From Vanessa cardui (lineage: Eukaryota; Arthropoda; Insecta; Lepidoptera; Nymphalidae): a stretch of 64,000 nucleotides of DNA. A program made the translations under genes and the position numbers. The stretch spans positions 6,138,001 through 6,202,000 of the forward strand of contig NC_061147.1 in NCBI RefSeq assembly GCF_905220365.1, given 5' to 3'. Of this stretch, positions 10,201-19,659 are shown piece by piece. Under the pieces are notes generated by a model. It made no database searches and had not been told where the DNA came from. It saw only the letters and a list, made by a program, of their open reading frames with translations. Every line of letters starts with the position of its first letter. Position 1 is the first letter of the stretch.

Positions 10201-10300
10201 TAATTCAATTTCTAAGTTAATTGATGTTAACATCTACCAAAAGTATTGGGGTTTCTAGAAATATTTTTTTTCTTAACATCTATACTGGACCAACCTCAGG
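7206..10300 (-). mobile_element. jockey/CR1-group non-LTR retrotransposon, 5'-truncated
   Basis: A minus-oriented LINE. The 3' UTR after the stop codon at 7432 holds AATAAAG and ends in about four TTTGAG units (7209-7231) instead of a long poly-A. This is a common end for lepidopteran jockey/CR1-group elements. No ORF1 (gag-like) frame is found upstream, and the first few residues of the endonuclease are missing. The 5' boundary is therefore uncertain, between about 10235 and 10330. Shorter relatives with the same 3' tail type are at 17950 and 55479. Confidence 0.85.
7432..10233 (-). CDS. LINE ORF2: endonuclease-reverse transcriptase (933 aa)
   Basis: An uninterrupted frame with an APE-type endonuclease at about residues 1-210: Glu in TEHWL at 25, GDFN at 129-132 and SDH at 192-194. 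The reverse transcriptase spans about 475-740: NYRPIS at 497-502, DLSKAFD at 569-575, GVPQGS at 625-630 and the catalytic FADD at 657-660. A C-terminal connection domain ends '...MIDSTPWE'. The endonuclease would nick target DNA and the RT would copy the element RNA at the nick. The length is close to full, but the annotated Met lies inside the first beta strand of the endonuclease and a TAG precedes it in frame. About 20 N-terminal residues normally carrying the first metal-binding Asn thus seem lost. Full activity is doubtful on that ground, yet the RT frame has no visible lesion, so the copy is recent. Confidence 0.9.
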   Translation of the reverse strand: MLTSINLEIELFLTCNGIDILCVTEHWLQNYQVMFNFSGHQIASLFSRNKAIRGGSLILMSKNIKYKERKDIVSLSIEQTIEIACAELERVIVVCVYRPPSGLYELFENMLDNVLSKLSGSNKEIIVCGDFNINLLHNSTTSIRFRSLLSSYNLVNLFLEPTRITDSTATCIDNIFATYIPQHKIIINNLSSDHCGQQALFNFHVKKVSTSEKIMFVPLTTSRIEKFRSNIMANLPHLSFSDNPNVLYNNLFKLIRNNFKSIFTSKTVNTKNFLKFNDWATIGIHKSRQRMYELYNERTYNHSATFANYVSNYSKLFKKVCFLAKSLTIKNKIKNAHDKIKMTWKIINCETGRVGSCNSELSLNYNSKVVNSQKEVATVFEKFFADIPVFTTKLLISSPDVAESLMKENVRACNSNFNFTLVNPNDIIRAFKSLDIKKTADLWGISLKVINSIIDVIAPYLALIFNSCVQRGIFPDLMKHSKVIPIFKSGSSSDPNNYRPISILPTLSKIFEKIILNQLLEHFNKHNLLHSKQFGFTRGRSTTDAGIELIKNIYEAWEESRDALGIFCDLSKAFDCVQHETLVRKLYHYGIRECALDLLTSYLNNRIQRVDVKGKRSPGVSVGMGVPQGSILGPFLFLTYINDLPFLVGNKHDIVLFADDTSLVFKINRKQVQYDDVNNAIADIVHWFSVNNLKLNNNKTKIVKFSTPNVQNVKADVLINGESMDPIDSAEFLGLTVDAKLQWGPHIDGLASRLSSAAFAVKKIRLCTDVDTARLVYFSYFHSIMSYGIVLWGNAAAIHTIFVLQKRAIRAIYNLGAKESLRNKFKEIKILTVASQYIFSNVMYVRKNINDFMRKCDTHNIGTRNKHKLVTPVTRLRRVSNSFVGQCIRFYNRIPESVQNASVAKFKKIIKERLCVKGYYTINEFMIDSTPWE

Positions 10301-10346
10301 TACCAAGTAGTTACTATAACAAAACTAAGTAGTGTTCTTTAGATGT

Positions 10347-10551
10347 AATTACCGGTTCTCATGGGTACGCCACTCTGAAGTCCCGGGTGCGATTCCCGAC
10401 TCGATTTAGAAAAAGTTCATTAGTTTTCTACGTTGTCATGAATCTGGGTGTTTGTACCGTCGTTACTTCTGATTTTCCATAACACAAGTGTTTTATCTAC
10501 TAACTTTGGTATCAGAGCAATGGATGTGATGTTGTCCAATATTTATTATTA
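10347..10551 (+). mobile_element. SINE family B, 5'-truncated, with 9-bp target duplication
   Basis: Lacks the first 20 or so bases of the tRNA-like head and retains 'gtcccgggtgcgattcccga' (B-box-like) and the body 'ctgggtgtttgt...cataacacaag'. It is flanked by TTTAGATGT at 10338-10346 and 10552-10560, which marks it as one retroposition event. Confidence 0.85.
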
Positions 10552-10559
10552 TTTAGATG

Positions 10560-10930
10560 TTATATAACTGATAATCAATTGGTAATTATCCAGCGGGCTT
10601 AGACAAAGCCCTAACATTTAGAACGCAACCTCATAGTCTATATCTAATAGGTCGAAATTTCAAACTTTTGTCTATTTCCTATATTCGCATAAAAATAGAA
10701 CACGACGGAACATCTCAATTATAAATTTCATTGGACGGAAATAAACAATTAATTTGACATAAATTATATTTTAACCAGTAAAGTAAGTGATACGGCGACA
10801 TATTTTTATTCTAGCGGTTCGTTTTTATGATCAATATTCCAAAAAGTTTTGACGATAAAGGATTACATTTCGAAGTCACTTCTCGCAATTCAATTCGCAA
10901 TGACCTATGCCTAATTTATATATATATTAT
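10560..10930. other. unique AT-rich spacer
   Basis: Only a short echo of retroposon family C ('gcgggcttagacaaagccct', 10593) is visible. Confidence 0.35.
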
Positions 10931-10932
10931 TT

Positions 10933-11176
10933 GACGACCTCCGTGGTCGAGTGGTGTGTACACCGGTTTTCATGGGTACGCCACTCTGAGGTCCCGGGTT
11001 CGATTCCCGGCCGAGTCGATGTAGATTACCATGAGTTTTCTATGTTGTCTTGGGTCTGGGTGTTTGTGGTACCGTCGTTACTTCTGATTTCCATAACACA
11101 AGTGCTTCAGCTACTTACATTGGGATCAGAGTAATGTATGTGATGTTGTCTCATAGTTAGTTAGTTAGTTAGTTAT
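10933..11176 (+). mobile_element. SINE family B, full length
   Basis: A tRNA-derived head with 'ggtcgagtggtgtgtacacc' (A-box region) and 'gtcccgggttcgattcccgg' (B box), then the family body and a (TTAG)n tail at about 11155-11175. It shares 'gtagattacca' and the 'gttgtctcat' 3' end with the copies at 35841 and 51869, indicating one young subfamily. Confidence 0.9.
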
Positions 11177-11179
11177 TGT

Positions 11180-11605
11180 TAATACAACTCAATCAGGATC
11201 AATCCTCACTGTGTTAATAAAAATACAAAGGTTTGATTAAAAATAATTCGATTATAATTCGATTATATCTACATTATTTTACTCATATAATTTAAGCCCG
11301 TGAGTTCATTCGTAAATATTTACAAGCGCAAGTGTTCAAAATAAACCAGTTGTTTTGTTTTTCGCACTATCTTTAACGGCTTACCTATAATAAGATACCA
11401 TGCGAAATAAAGCGAGACTCTTTTGGTACATTTTTAGACCGTACATCAGAACTTTTTTGAAATTGGTATAAATATGTGTTTTTTTTTATCACGAACCCTT
11501 GTACACCATAGTACCCACAAAAAACCACCAATAATCTCTCCGTATCTTTTGGGCTAAACCTGTGAGTACATTCCGAAACCTGGCAGCTTTTATTAAAGTT
11601 GAATT
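11180..11605. other. unique AT-rich sequence
   Basis: Nothing recognised. Confidence 0.4.
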
Positions 11606-11607
11606 TT

Positions 11608-11700
11608 CCTTCTCCTTAATTTGAAAGTGCCTTGGAATGACCATCTCCTTAGTGGGAGAGGAGGCCTTAGGCAGTGGAAAATTTACAGGCTGTTACTGTA
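11608..11700 (+). mobile_element. SINE A, 3' end
   Basis: 'agtgggagaggaggcctta' followed by 'acaggctgttact'; diverged and 5'-truncated. Confidence 0.65.
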
Positions 11701-12089
11701 CTGTACTGTTGGAATGGCCGACAAAATCAGCGGCTTTCCTACCACACAAGGTTAACGTACTAATGGTTAGTTGAAATTTAATAATAACGGTGTAATCGAA
11801 AATTGGTGTAAAACAAACAGGAATAAAACATCTACCCACATATTTCAAATATTTACTATAATGTAAACAAAAACAGGTGTTACTGGCGTATATCCCATAA
11901 TACATTTCCATTGACGTCCGCTAAGAGCCATAGTGGTTAATAATAAATTCTCGTCTGAAGTGCCTTCATACATTAAATTGAGAAATTGCGACTAATATTT
12001 ATAACTTCCATACAGTTCAGTCAAATTCCAAATTTAAGAGAAGACTTTGAACACCATAGAAAGATATAAATGACTGTTATATTCTACTA

Positions 12090-12250
12090 TTTGCCTGTGG
12101 TTTCGTTCGTGTTTTTGGGGTTGATCAGGTCGTACGCATAAAAAAGTAGCTGAGGTCCTTCAGTTCACGCAAACACCAGAACAATTTTGGTCTAAATCGT
12201 GTTTTAGACAGATAGACTTACTTTCGCATTTATAATATTACTATAGATTT
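12090..12250 (-). mobile_element. Lep1-type Helitron fragment
   Basis: Minus-strand 'atattataaatgcgaaagta' 5' block and the 'agctacttttttatgcgtac' block. No clear CTAG end remains. Confidence 0.5.
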
Positions 12251-12499
12251 AAAAAAAAGTAAGCTAGAAAATAAAATGGAATAACTGGTGAAATTATTGT
12301 AAGTATATTTATTCAAATAAACATTTCTAAGCGCACTTCCAAATGGTTATAACGTTTAAAATTCAATATCCCAGTGCGGATATTAAAATCCTGCATGTAG
12401 AAATTTCATCGACAGCATTGGAAAAATAGAAGCGACAACCTAATAAAATGATAGAAAAATCTCAAAGGAAATATTCATACTTAAGATGTTTTTGTTTTT

Positions 12500-12690
12500 T
12501 TTTTTTTTATTGGCAGAAAGTTTTACGCACTTGCCAGCAACAATGGCGTAGCCTATTCCAAACACAAAAGAAGTAGAGACAAATAAACAAGATTTGTAAT
12601 CAAATTGACGCGATATCATTAGTTGAGAGCTTGAGTTATCTATAATATTCATTATGGATACGCGAATGGCATTTTATTATCAACGCCCTG
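12500..12690. repeat. old dispersed repeat shared with 58115-58245
   Basis: Both places share 'ctattccaa', 'aattgacgc(g/a)at(a/t)tcatt' and 'atctata...tattcattatgga' in the same order. A third fragment, inverted, lies at 13175-13230. No termini were found, so the class is unknown. Confidence 0.4.
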
Positions 12691-12699
12691 TTATCAGAA

Positions 12700-13235
12700 G
12701 TTTGAAAGTCAAAATTATGTGGATATGTGTAGTTAAGTGGATTAGTGTCGCAATATAAAAAATGTATATTACATGTATATTACAACAGTATGTAGTATAC
12801 AATATGCCACAGATTTGACACATGTTCATTTGATCATATGAAAACGGATAATAAGTATAAACCTACGATAACGTAATCCCAGCATTACTTGAATTTCGTT
12901 AAATTATTTAAAGCTTATTTGGGTCTCATAATTAGTTACCAGTTATAGGCTTATATTTAATATCCTACAATAGTTATAATTTATAATGCCACAATTACAC
13001 GAACACATAATATGCTTCCAGCACAAACTTTGGGCACGCTTGGAAGGCTTATGATATCGAGCCTGCTCTTAATCTGACAGCCTTGATTGTAATAAGGAAA
13101 TTTGAAAGTTCTTTTTTTTTGTTATTTTTATAATAATATTTGAATAAAGAATACTTTTATTTTGATTTCACTCCCTTATAGATTGGAATAGGCTATAATA
13201 CCAAATGTCAAATGAAAATCCAATGATATTGTAAT
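12700..13235. other. unique AT-rich sequence with a LINE-tail echo
   Basis: 'gaataaagaatacttttatt' at about 13141 resembles the 3' tail of lepidopteran LINEs. Otherwise nothing. Confidence 0.35.
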
Positions 13236-13237
13236 AA

Positions 13238-13519
13238 AAAGATATGTCATACCTATACTAAACAACAGAAAAAAGTGTGCCGCGCCGGGGACCGTTTATT
13301 TTACATTTCGTTACAAGTAAAAAGGATAGCTTGATAAAAAACAATAAGTAAAAGGGATAACTAGATGTTTTAATTACGCAAAACGTATTACTACATAATT
13401 ATGATGTATTATAACGTATTATTGGCATAATTATGATGAAAACGACTAAAGGCAATCATCCCAATTAGGACGTTTTCCAATCTTCGCTTTTTGCGCGTTA
13501 ATGACATATTATCTGTTTA
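13238..13519. mobile_element. MITE family M1, copy 1
   Basis: About 280 bp, matching 34803-35081 along its length ('agtgtgccgcgccgggga', 'aattaggacgttttc'). The ends (AAGATATGTCAT and its imperfect complement) are degraded compared with the other copy. No coding. Confidence 0.65.
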
Positions 13520-13559
13520 CTCGAACATCATTATGAAAATCTTTTTTTTTTACACTGAA

Positions 13560-13975
13560 CTACGTATTTTATATAGATACACGTATACGTGTCTAGTATT
13601 ACTTAATACATTGAGTATAAATTGTCAACCTCTATGTAACCTTTAACTTCGGTAACGGTAAATTTGGGTTAATCCTGCCCTACATTGTCGACATATTTAC
13701 CATCTCCGAGCTTAGTTCTTTCATGATATAATTCATCATAAACCAAAATATTAAATTTGTGAATCACTTTACTTAGTTACTCAATTTTTAGGTCGTAGGT
13801 CTTAAGCCCGGTTACTGTATTTAAAAAAACAATTCGTTTTGCCTAAGGAAAAATTGTGTAATTGGCTAATAATATCTGTCATCCTTATATTATGTATCAT
13901 TTTGGTCTGTAAATAGCAAAGGTATGGTAGCTTACGTTTCGTAGACAGTTTTGCTTAACGATTGTACAGTCAATT
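13560..13975. other. unique AT-rich sequence
   Basis: Nothing recognised. Confidence 0.4.
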
Positions 13976-13978
13976 CTC

Positions 13979-14404
13979 TTTTCAACCGACTTCAAAAAGG
14001 AGGAGGTTATCAATTCGTCTGTACTTTTTTTTTATGTTTGTTACATCATAACTTTTTACTGGGTGGACCGATTTTGATAATTTTTTTTTTGTTTGAAAGG
14101 TAGTGCTTCCCGTGGGGTCCCATTTTAATTTAATTTTTTTCCGATGATGGTATCCGTATGAAAACGACATAAGTCTTAAATTTGCATTATGTATGTGCGC
14201 GATAAATATGTGAATAATTCAAAATTGGTTGGCACCATTTTGATGATTCTTTTTTTATTATAAAGGATATACTTTAAGGGTAGTTTGGTGAAAGTTTGGT
14301 AAGGTTCTGGCATAGGATCCATGACAAATTAAGGGAACGGGAGGGAACGGAACAATTCTGAGGAGCAGGTTAGCAATACTCGGTCGAATCTTTTATTTAT
14401 GGAT
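13979..14404 (-). mobile_element. partial copy of the 1.7-kb composite repeat (right end)
   Basis: Starts with 'aaccgacttcaaaaaggag' and follows the right portion of the composite in reverse, to 'cggtcgaatcttttatttatgg'. It stops where the homology in the other copies reaches about 2070, short of the Helitron junction. Confidence 0.7.
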
Positions 14405-15250
14405 CACTTGTAGTTAGGTAGTAATTGGACTACTATTGTAGTGTCTTATCAAGAATATATTGAACAAGTAATGTAATTCCAACTATTTCAAGGTTTATGT
14501 ACATATCTAAAATTGCCTTGTAATTTAAGTTGGCCTATAAGACTGAAGATTCTTAGGTATTTTTCCAAATCAATATAGTCGGATTATAAAAACTCTTGAG
14601 TTTTGTCAAGACATTATCAGAAAATTATTGAATTATAAAGCTGACACTAAACTGACTCTCGTGTCCTGAGAACTTGATCTCGATCGATCGAGCTTTCCAT
14701 AACATCTTTGATACTAAGGACTGCTTCACTTCCTATTAAAGATCATTATTACATACGTATTTCAGGTAATATACATTTTAAAAATGGAACACAAAAATCT
14801 CGTCGCAAACGGGCACAAATATTGAGTTGAAAAAAGGAAAAAAACAAATCGCTTTCAATATATTAAACAACTCGAACGGATTGAGCGACAAAATTGGGTA
14901 CGAAATCCTTGACATCGTCCCAATTTCTGTACCCGACAGAACAAATAAGGATTAGGTGGAGGGACGTGACTTTGAGAATATTTGCTTTGTAAATAAAAGT
15001 AGAGTATTGCCAACTTCAGATATCGTTCTGATTACGTTCAGGGATACCATTTGAAAATAATCTAACTTGAAAAGATTCCCAAACGATTCTCTTGACGATT
15101 TAAATATTTTTAATAAAAGTAACAGCTTTAAATGTCTAAAACAAATGACCCACAATGGCTTAAGCCTAGTTTTTTGATCATAATGTAGGTTCATTACTCA
15201 TGCAGTAGATTTTCGTACCACAAATACGGGTTAGCTCTCGATGTTATCCA
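14405..15250. other. unique sequence, nothing recognised
   Basis: Short open frames only. Confidence 0.4.
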
Positions 15251-15255
15251 TACTG

Positions 15256-15306
15256 GCGAACACGAGATGAATTATAAACAACAAATAAAGCACATGAAAA
15301 TTTGGA
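15256..15306 (-). repeat. SINE A internal fragment
   Basis: 'gaacacgagatgaattataa' block only. Confidence 0.45.
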
Positions 15307-15342
15307 TCCTTGTCTGGAATTGAAGCATTATTCGGTTATTAG

Positions 15343-15625
15343 CGATCCACCTAGGCTTCGCACGGGTGCAATACTAATACTAAATATACTAGAGAATTTG
15401 TTTATTTACGAAATCACATTACAAACATCTAAAATTATCAGTGTTGCTTTACTATATTGTTCGTGTATTATATACAAAAAAAACCTTCCTCTAGAATCAC
15501 TCTATCTTTTAAAAAAAAACCCGCATCAAAATCCTTTGCGCAGTTTTAAAGATTTAAGCATACATTATATATGTATGCTTAAATCTTGTATGCTTAAATG
15601 TATGGGACAGAGGAAGTGACTTTGT
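15343..15625 (-). mobile_element. Helitron family H1 copy
   Basis: From 'cgatccacctaggcttcgca' (3' side) to 'gggacagaggaagtgacttt' (5' side). The terminal CTAG is lost. A perfect 15-bp inverted repeat with a 5-nt spacer (15551-15585) is embedded in it and absent from sister copies. Confidence 0.65.
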
Positions 15626-15824
15626 AGAGAAAAGTCAAGTTACCTCTAGACCATCTCGGTTTATTTAAAGTTTAGTTCTAGCAAAAAACATTTTCGTACG
15701 ATTTGATTTGAACGTAAATTACGTTGATGCGAAAATAACTAGATAGCCCGTTTAATGGTTATCTTAATTGAGTTTTGTTACATTTTGATTTCCGATTGAG
15801 TGAGGGTAAGGCTAAGAACTCACG

Positions 15825-16110
15825 GAGCGGTTTTCACCCGCACCCGCCGCGGGTGCGGGCCCGCAGCTTCTGTAGAATGCAGATATATGTGTAAAAAATT
15901 AAAGCACATTTCACGACGCGTTTTACGCCCGCGGTGTGCGCGGTTGTTTGCGGGTCCCGCTGCACTGGCGGTTCATCTTCTACCGGCGGGCGCGGGTCGC
16001 GGTCCCGCAGCCGCGGCGATTTGCACCCGCGCGCTCTGCGGTCGGTTGGCGGGCGACCGCGTTGGCAGCGGGGGGGAAATCGCGCCATTTTGCTGGTAGG
16101 CAGTGATAAC
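15825..16110. promoter_or_regulatory. GC-rich subterminal region of the Harbinger element
   Basis: Roughly 250 bp packed with CG dinucleotides and CCGC/GCGG words ('cacccgccgcgggtgcggg'), in sharp contrast to the AT-rich surroundings. The right end (17260-17415) holds similar words ('gcaaccgcggcggctgcg'). These are likely binding sites for the element's own proteins and may act as its promoter. Open frames seen here on both strands are products of the base composition. Confidence 0.45.
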
Positions 16111-16163
16111 TCCTTGTTCCGTAGTGACGCGTTCAAGCACGCACGCGCACGTTTGTCAACAAA

Positions 16164-16344
16164 ATGGATACTGATATTGAAGTCGATCTACTAATTACTT
16201 TGGTTCAAGATAGGCCAGTTATATGGGATAAGAGCTTAGAAGAATATAAGTACAAAAACTTGACACTCAAAGCATGGGAAGAAATCTGCGGTATTTTAAA
16301 TAAAGATTTTGAAAATTTGGATGAGACAAATAAAAAAAAATATG
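16164..16344 (+). pseudogene. first exon of Harbinger MADF-domain DNA-binding protein
   Basis: The ATG has good context (AACAAAATGG). The peptide begins MDTDIEVDLLITLVQDRPVI with W-D following and then 'LKAWEEICGILN', the signature of the MADF (Myb/SANT-like) domain: [LI]-x-x-V-x-x-[HR]-P-x-[LI]-W and a second Trp. A donor-like site G|GTTAGT follows at 16345, so the exon would end in phase 1. The rest of the MADF domain and the acidic C-terminal part found in complete elements are absent; downstream sequence up to the transposase stop is only about 95 bp. The protein normally helps the transposase bind the subterminal repeats and enter the nucleus. Here it could at most give a truncated peptide. 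Confidence 0.75.
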
Positions 16345-16438
16345 GTTAGTATTATATAAGTTTATTTTTAACCTACAATAATAATTAATAATTGAGCTGT
16401 GTAGTAGCGGGTCGTAAAAAGAATAATAATTAACGTTA

Positions 16439-17230
16439 TTAAATTTTTGACAATTGCCAGCTTAAAGCTCCGCTGTCACTCATAAAATATTGTTGAAAAA
16501 TATCTCTTATGTTGTTGGCTTGTCTTCCACTGCGTATTGATGGAGGTGTTTGTATACTCTCAAGATTATGAGTAAAATCTTCTTCTCTAATGTGATGGCC
16601 GTCTCGTTTTCGTACAAAATTGTGAAGTATGCAACATGCCTTCACAATATTAATTGATAAAGGTATTGATACATCCAATGCACGATTTAAAATTCGCCAT
16701 TTGTTTGATAAAATGCCAAATGCACATTCTACGTATCTTCGTGCTCTCGATAGGCGATAATTAAATACCCTTTTTTGTACACTCAAAAATTGACCACCAT
16801 AAGGTCTCATAATGTGTTGATGCAAACCAAATGCCTCATCGGCTACGAATACATACGGGACAGGTGGCAAAGTAGATCCGGGTAGTATTTTTTCATTAGG
16901 TAGTTTGATAGAATTGCTATTAAGCGTTATTAACCTTAATGTGACTGCCAACATTTCCTCTGGTGATATGGGATCTCGCATATTAGTATGTTGTTTTTGA
17001 AGAGCAGTTTCTGTTTTTTTTTTAAGTTCTAAATAACTACTTATGGACATTCGGAAATAATTAAAGAACTTCTCCTCATCCTTCTTTAACTCATTAATAA
17101 GAGTAACAAATAATCCATAACGATTTCTTTCCGCAATTAGTGGATGTATCCAGAATCTTTTAGGCCTTCTTTTTTTAATTCTTCTGTGAAGTAAATATAA
17201 CGCAACAGCTCGTTTCTGGTGTGTATCCAT
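16439..17230 (-). pseudogene. Harbinger transposase with in-frame deletion (lost first catalytic Asp)
   Basis: An open frame without stops. Counting from the upstream Met at 17296, the N-terminal helical region ends 'DPISPEEMLAVTLRL', then jumps directly to 'LNSNSIKLPNEKILPG'. It resumes with 'PYVFVADEAFGLHQHIMRPY' (Asp 153) and 'LSRARRYVECAFGILSNKWR' (Glu 190). In complete relatives about 100-120 residues lie between, including the block with the first catalytic Asp (IDGKH-like). The remaining Asp and Glu are 36 residues apart, usual for this family. The Met at 17228-17230 (MDTHQKRA) is preferred as start because the codons before it are GC-rich terminal DNA. Such a protein could bind partners but cannot catalyse excision. 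Because the frame is kept, the deletion may have arisen in an ancestor and spread. Confidence 0.85.
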
Positions 17231-17560
17231 GACGGTCTGGAACTGAACTGATCGTTTAACCGCCCGTCTTGCAACCGCCCGTCCTGCGATAATCAACCGC
17301 TACGTTTGCGGGTGATAATCGCAACCGCGGCGGCTGCGTTATCGCACAAAACTGCGGTCTCGTGAGTTTTGAAAATAAACTCCATTCCGCCACCGCGGCG
17401 GGCGCGGGCTGAAAACCGCTCCGTGAGTTCTTAGCGTAAACAAGAACAAACGTTTTATATACTTTAGTGTGTTTAAGTCACTAATTTATTATCATTGTTC
17501 CTGTGTATCTATACGAAGATTATAAAGCTGAAGAGATTATTTAGTAGTAGTAGTAAGTAA

Positions 17561-17631
17561 GTAACAGCCTGTAAATTTCCCACTGCTGGGATAAGACCTC
17601 TTCTTCCATTAAGGAGAGAGTTTGGAACATA
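17561..17631 (-). mobile_element. SINE A, 3' end (split copy)
   Basis: 'gtaacagcctgtaaatttcc' to 'gtttggaacata', minus orientation. Its head part appears at 17848-17942 after an intervening SINE B, so the two are probably pieces of one copy. Confidence 0.7.
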
Positions 17632-17847
17632 TCGATCGAGTTGTGTGTACGCCGGTTTTCATAGGTTCGATTCCTGGCTGAGTCGATGTAGAAAAGGTTC
17701 ATTAGTTTTCTATGTTGCCTTGGGTCTGGGTGTTTGTGGTACCGTCGTTACTTCAGATTTGCCATAACACAAGTGCTTTAGCTACTTACATTGGGATCAG
17801 AGTTATGTATGTGATGTTGTCCAATATTATTTGTTTATTTAATATTT
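17632..17847 (+). mobile_element. SINE family B inside SINE A
   Basis: Begins 'gatcgagttgtgtgtacgcc' and ends 'gttgtccaatattatttg' plus an AT-rich tail. About 25 nt between the A-box and B-box areas are deleted ('ttttcataggttcgattcct'). Confidence 0.8.
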
Positions 17848-17942
17848 AATTAAGAACATAATATCTAGTGGTGCTTCCTAGGTTTGAACTCGCAATCATC
17901 GGTTAAGATCCACGCGTTCTAACCACTAGTCCATCTCAGCTC
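17848..17942 (-). mobile_element. SINE A, tRNA-like head (split copy)
   Basis: 'tggtgcttcctaggtttgaa', 'atcggttaagatccacgcgt', then 'ccatctcagctc'. About 160 nt of the SINE A middle is missing at the SINE B junction. Confidence 0.7.
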
Positions 17943-17949
17943 TTGTTGT

Positions 17950-18185
17950 CACATTGTTTGCTTGAATCAAAATCAAAATCTACTTTATTCAAGTAGGCTT
18001 TTACAAGCACTTTTGAATCTTCATTTTACAATTAAGTGAAGCTACCACCGCTTAGGAAAGTAGATTCTACCGAGAAGAACCGGTAAGTCACTCATTTTCA
18101 ACACTTAAAAAAATATAAAGTCATGTTAGTTAATACAATTATTTAAATTAATATATCCTGCTTGGAAGCCAACAGGTATTAACAC
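17950..18185 (-). mobile_element. 3' end of a LINE, 5'-truncated
   Basis: On the minus strand: 'ccggttcttctcggtagaat', the 'gcggtggtag' block and a tail 'acttgaataaagtagatttt' with TGATTT repeats. It resembles the 3' UTR of the LINE at 7206. Confidence 0.6.
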
Positions 18186-18358
18186 CACGCCTAATACCCT
18201 AAACTCAAGAATTAATAGTCATATTTGAAAAAAAAAATTACAGTGTAGCATAGCTCATTTATCGAGGAAGGCTTTATAGCCTTAATGCAAGCTAAAAACA
18301 AATAGGGACAGAGTATAAATGAAAAATTTTGCCGAGCGAAGTCGGGATATACAGCTAG
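18186..18358 (+). mobile_element. Helitron with hairpin and CTAG end
   Basis: Terminates 'gCCGAgcgaagTCGGgatatacagCTAG|T'; the CCGA/TCGG stem sits about 10 nt before CTAG at 18354-18357, the standard Helitron arrangement. The body has 'atcgaggaaggctttatagc', typical of lepidopteran Helitrons. Confidence 0.7.
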
Positions 18359-18359
18359 T

Positions 18360-19400
18360 ATAATATATGTATTTATGTAATGACTTTCTTGTTTTTAATT
18401 AAAATGGTAATTATTGTCCCTTGAATGCATGAAATTAACCTTATTGAAGTATTTAAAGTAAGTTTTTTATAATTAATACTCAAGCCATATGTTTTATGCT
18501 TACGATAAGAAAATTTTATTTATTTGGCAAACAGGTATAGCTCCGTGGACGTATTATAGTTCTTAATTGTTTCATTATTCAGTTCACACTGGATATATAC
18601 ATGTACACCTAACAATTACACTAATTTCCTCCTTTCTTGTTTGCTAAGCTAATGGGAATTGCGATTTAATGGGCAAATATTTATAGCATTCTTGCCACCA
18701 TACAATCCGTGATACCGCAAAACTAACACACGTTTTATATATTCGTACATATCTACTTATTTCAAGTGTCCTTACGGAAATAAAAAGATTTGTACTATTA
18801 AGAAAAAAATATTATCAACACGTCAAATGAAATATGTATGTTTTTATTTATTAATCAAAGCTAAATAAAATTAAGGTATAAATATATTTGGAAAGTTGAG
18901 TATATTTATCGAAATCAACTGCAATCAAGTCAAACAAAACTTTATTAACCACACTATATATAGCATATTATGTAATATTCTGACTCTTTAGTGAGCATAA
19001 TACATAATCGTATCAGAGGATGCTACTTTTCAATAAGGTAGTATGTTATACAGAATCAACAAAAGAATATAGACATTTTAATATCAAACAATAATACCGA
19101 TCAATAGTATCTCAATATTCTATGCTCGAATAACATTATATAAAGTAGGTATCTATCGAGCTTACCGATGGCTGTACGAGATACGAGAAGAGAAAATCAA
19201 TAGGACACCTATATCATCCTACATATATATCTATCTGTCGGTCTGCGGCGGATTATGTGTTTTAAACTTTGTTACATACAGTTTATTATGTTATGAACAA
19301 CACATATACATATAAAAAATAACATACAGCTTATAACGTAAGTTTTTCTGTTGCTTACAAGCAAAGAATGTTAATGTTTTCTGTTTTGGGGTAGCGCTTT
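18360..19400. other. unique AT-rich sequence
   Basis: Nothing recognised. Confidence 0.4.
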
Positions 19401-19402
19401 TT

Positions 19403-19650
19403 ACAAGTCGATTTGGGTAGGTATCATCCGCTCATGAAATATTGTAACGCAAAGCGACAACACTTATTACTGTTTTTATGTTGAAAGGGCCAGTGAGCCA
19501 ATATAATTTCAGGGTCAAGGCAATTTTAGGGACAAAGGACATAACATCTTATTTCCAAGGTTGTCGGTTTATAAGCGATGTAAGGAGGGGTTTATTTTTC
19601 CTACACGACCAATGTCTATAAGTGGTGACCACTTAGCAACAACCGGCATT
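19403..19650 (+). repeat. retroposon family C, diverged copy
   Basis: Keeps 'ggccagtgagccaatataat', 'ggacataacatcttatttcc' and 'tggtgaccactta', in the same order as 57185-57478. Confidence 0.55.
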
Positions 19651-19659
19651 TGAACCCCG

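Larger units (their letters stand above)
15810..17436. mobile_element. PIF/Harbinger transposon, 1627 bp, internally deleted
   Basis: The terminal inverted repeats (GGCTAAGAACTCACGGAGCG at the left, CGCTAAGAACTCACGGAGCG at the right on the other strand) continue into GC-rich subterminal DNA. The element is flanked by TAA at 15807-15809 and 17437-17439, the TWA-type duplication expected for PIF/Harbinger. It carries the two genes typical of the superfamily, transcribed convergently: a MADF/Myb-like DNA-binding protein (plus strand) and a DDE transposase (minus strand). Both are incomplete, so this copy is nonautonomous but has ends that look competent. Confidence 0.93.

Noticed and set aside
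15800..16194. Open frames of 86-100 codons on both strands
   Set aside because: They overlap in the GC-rich Harbinger end and come from its composition; Arg/Ala/Gly-rich without domain.
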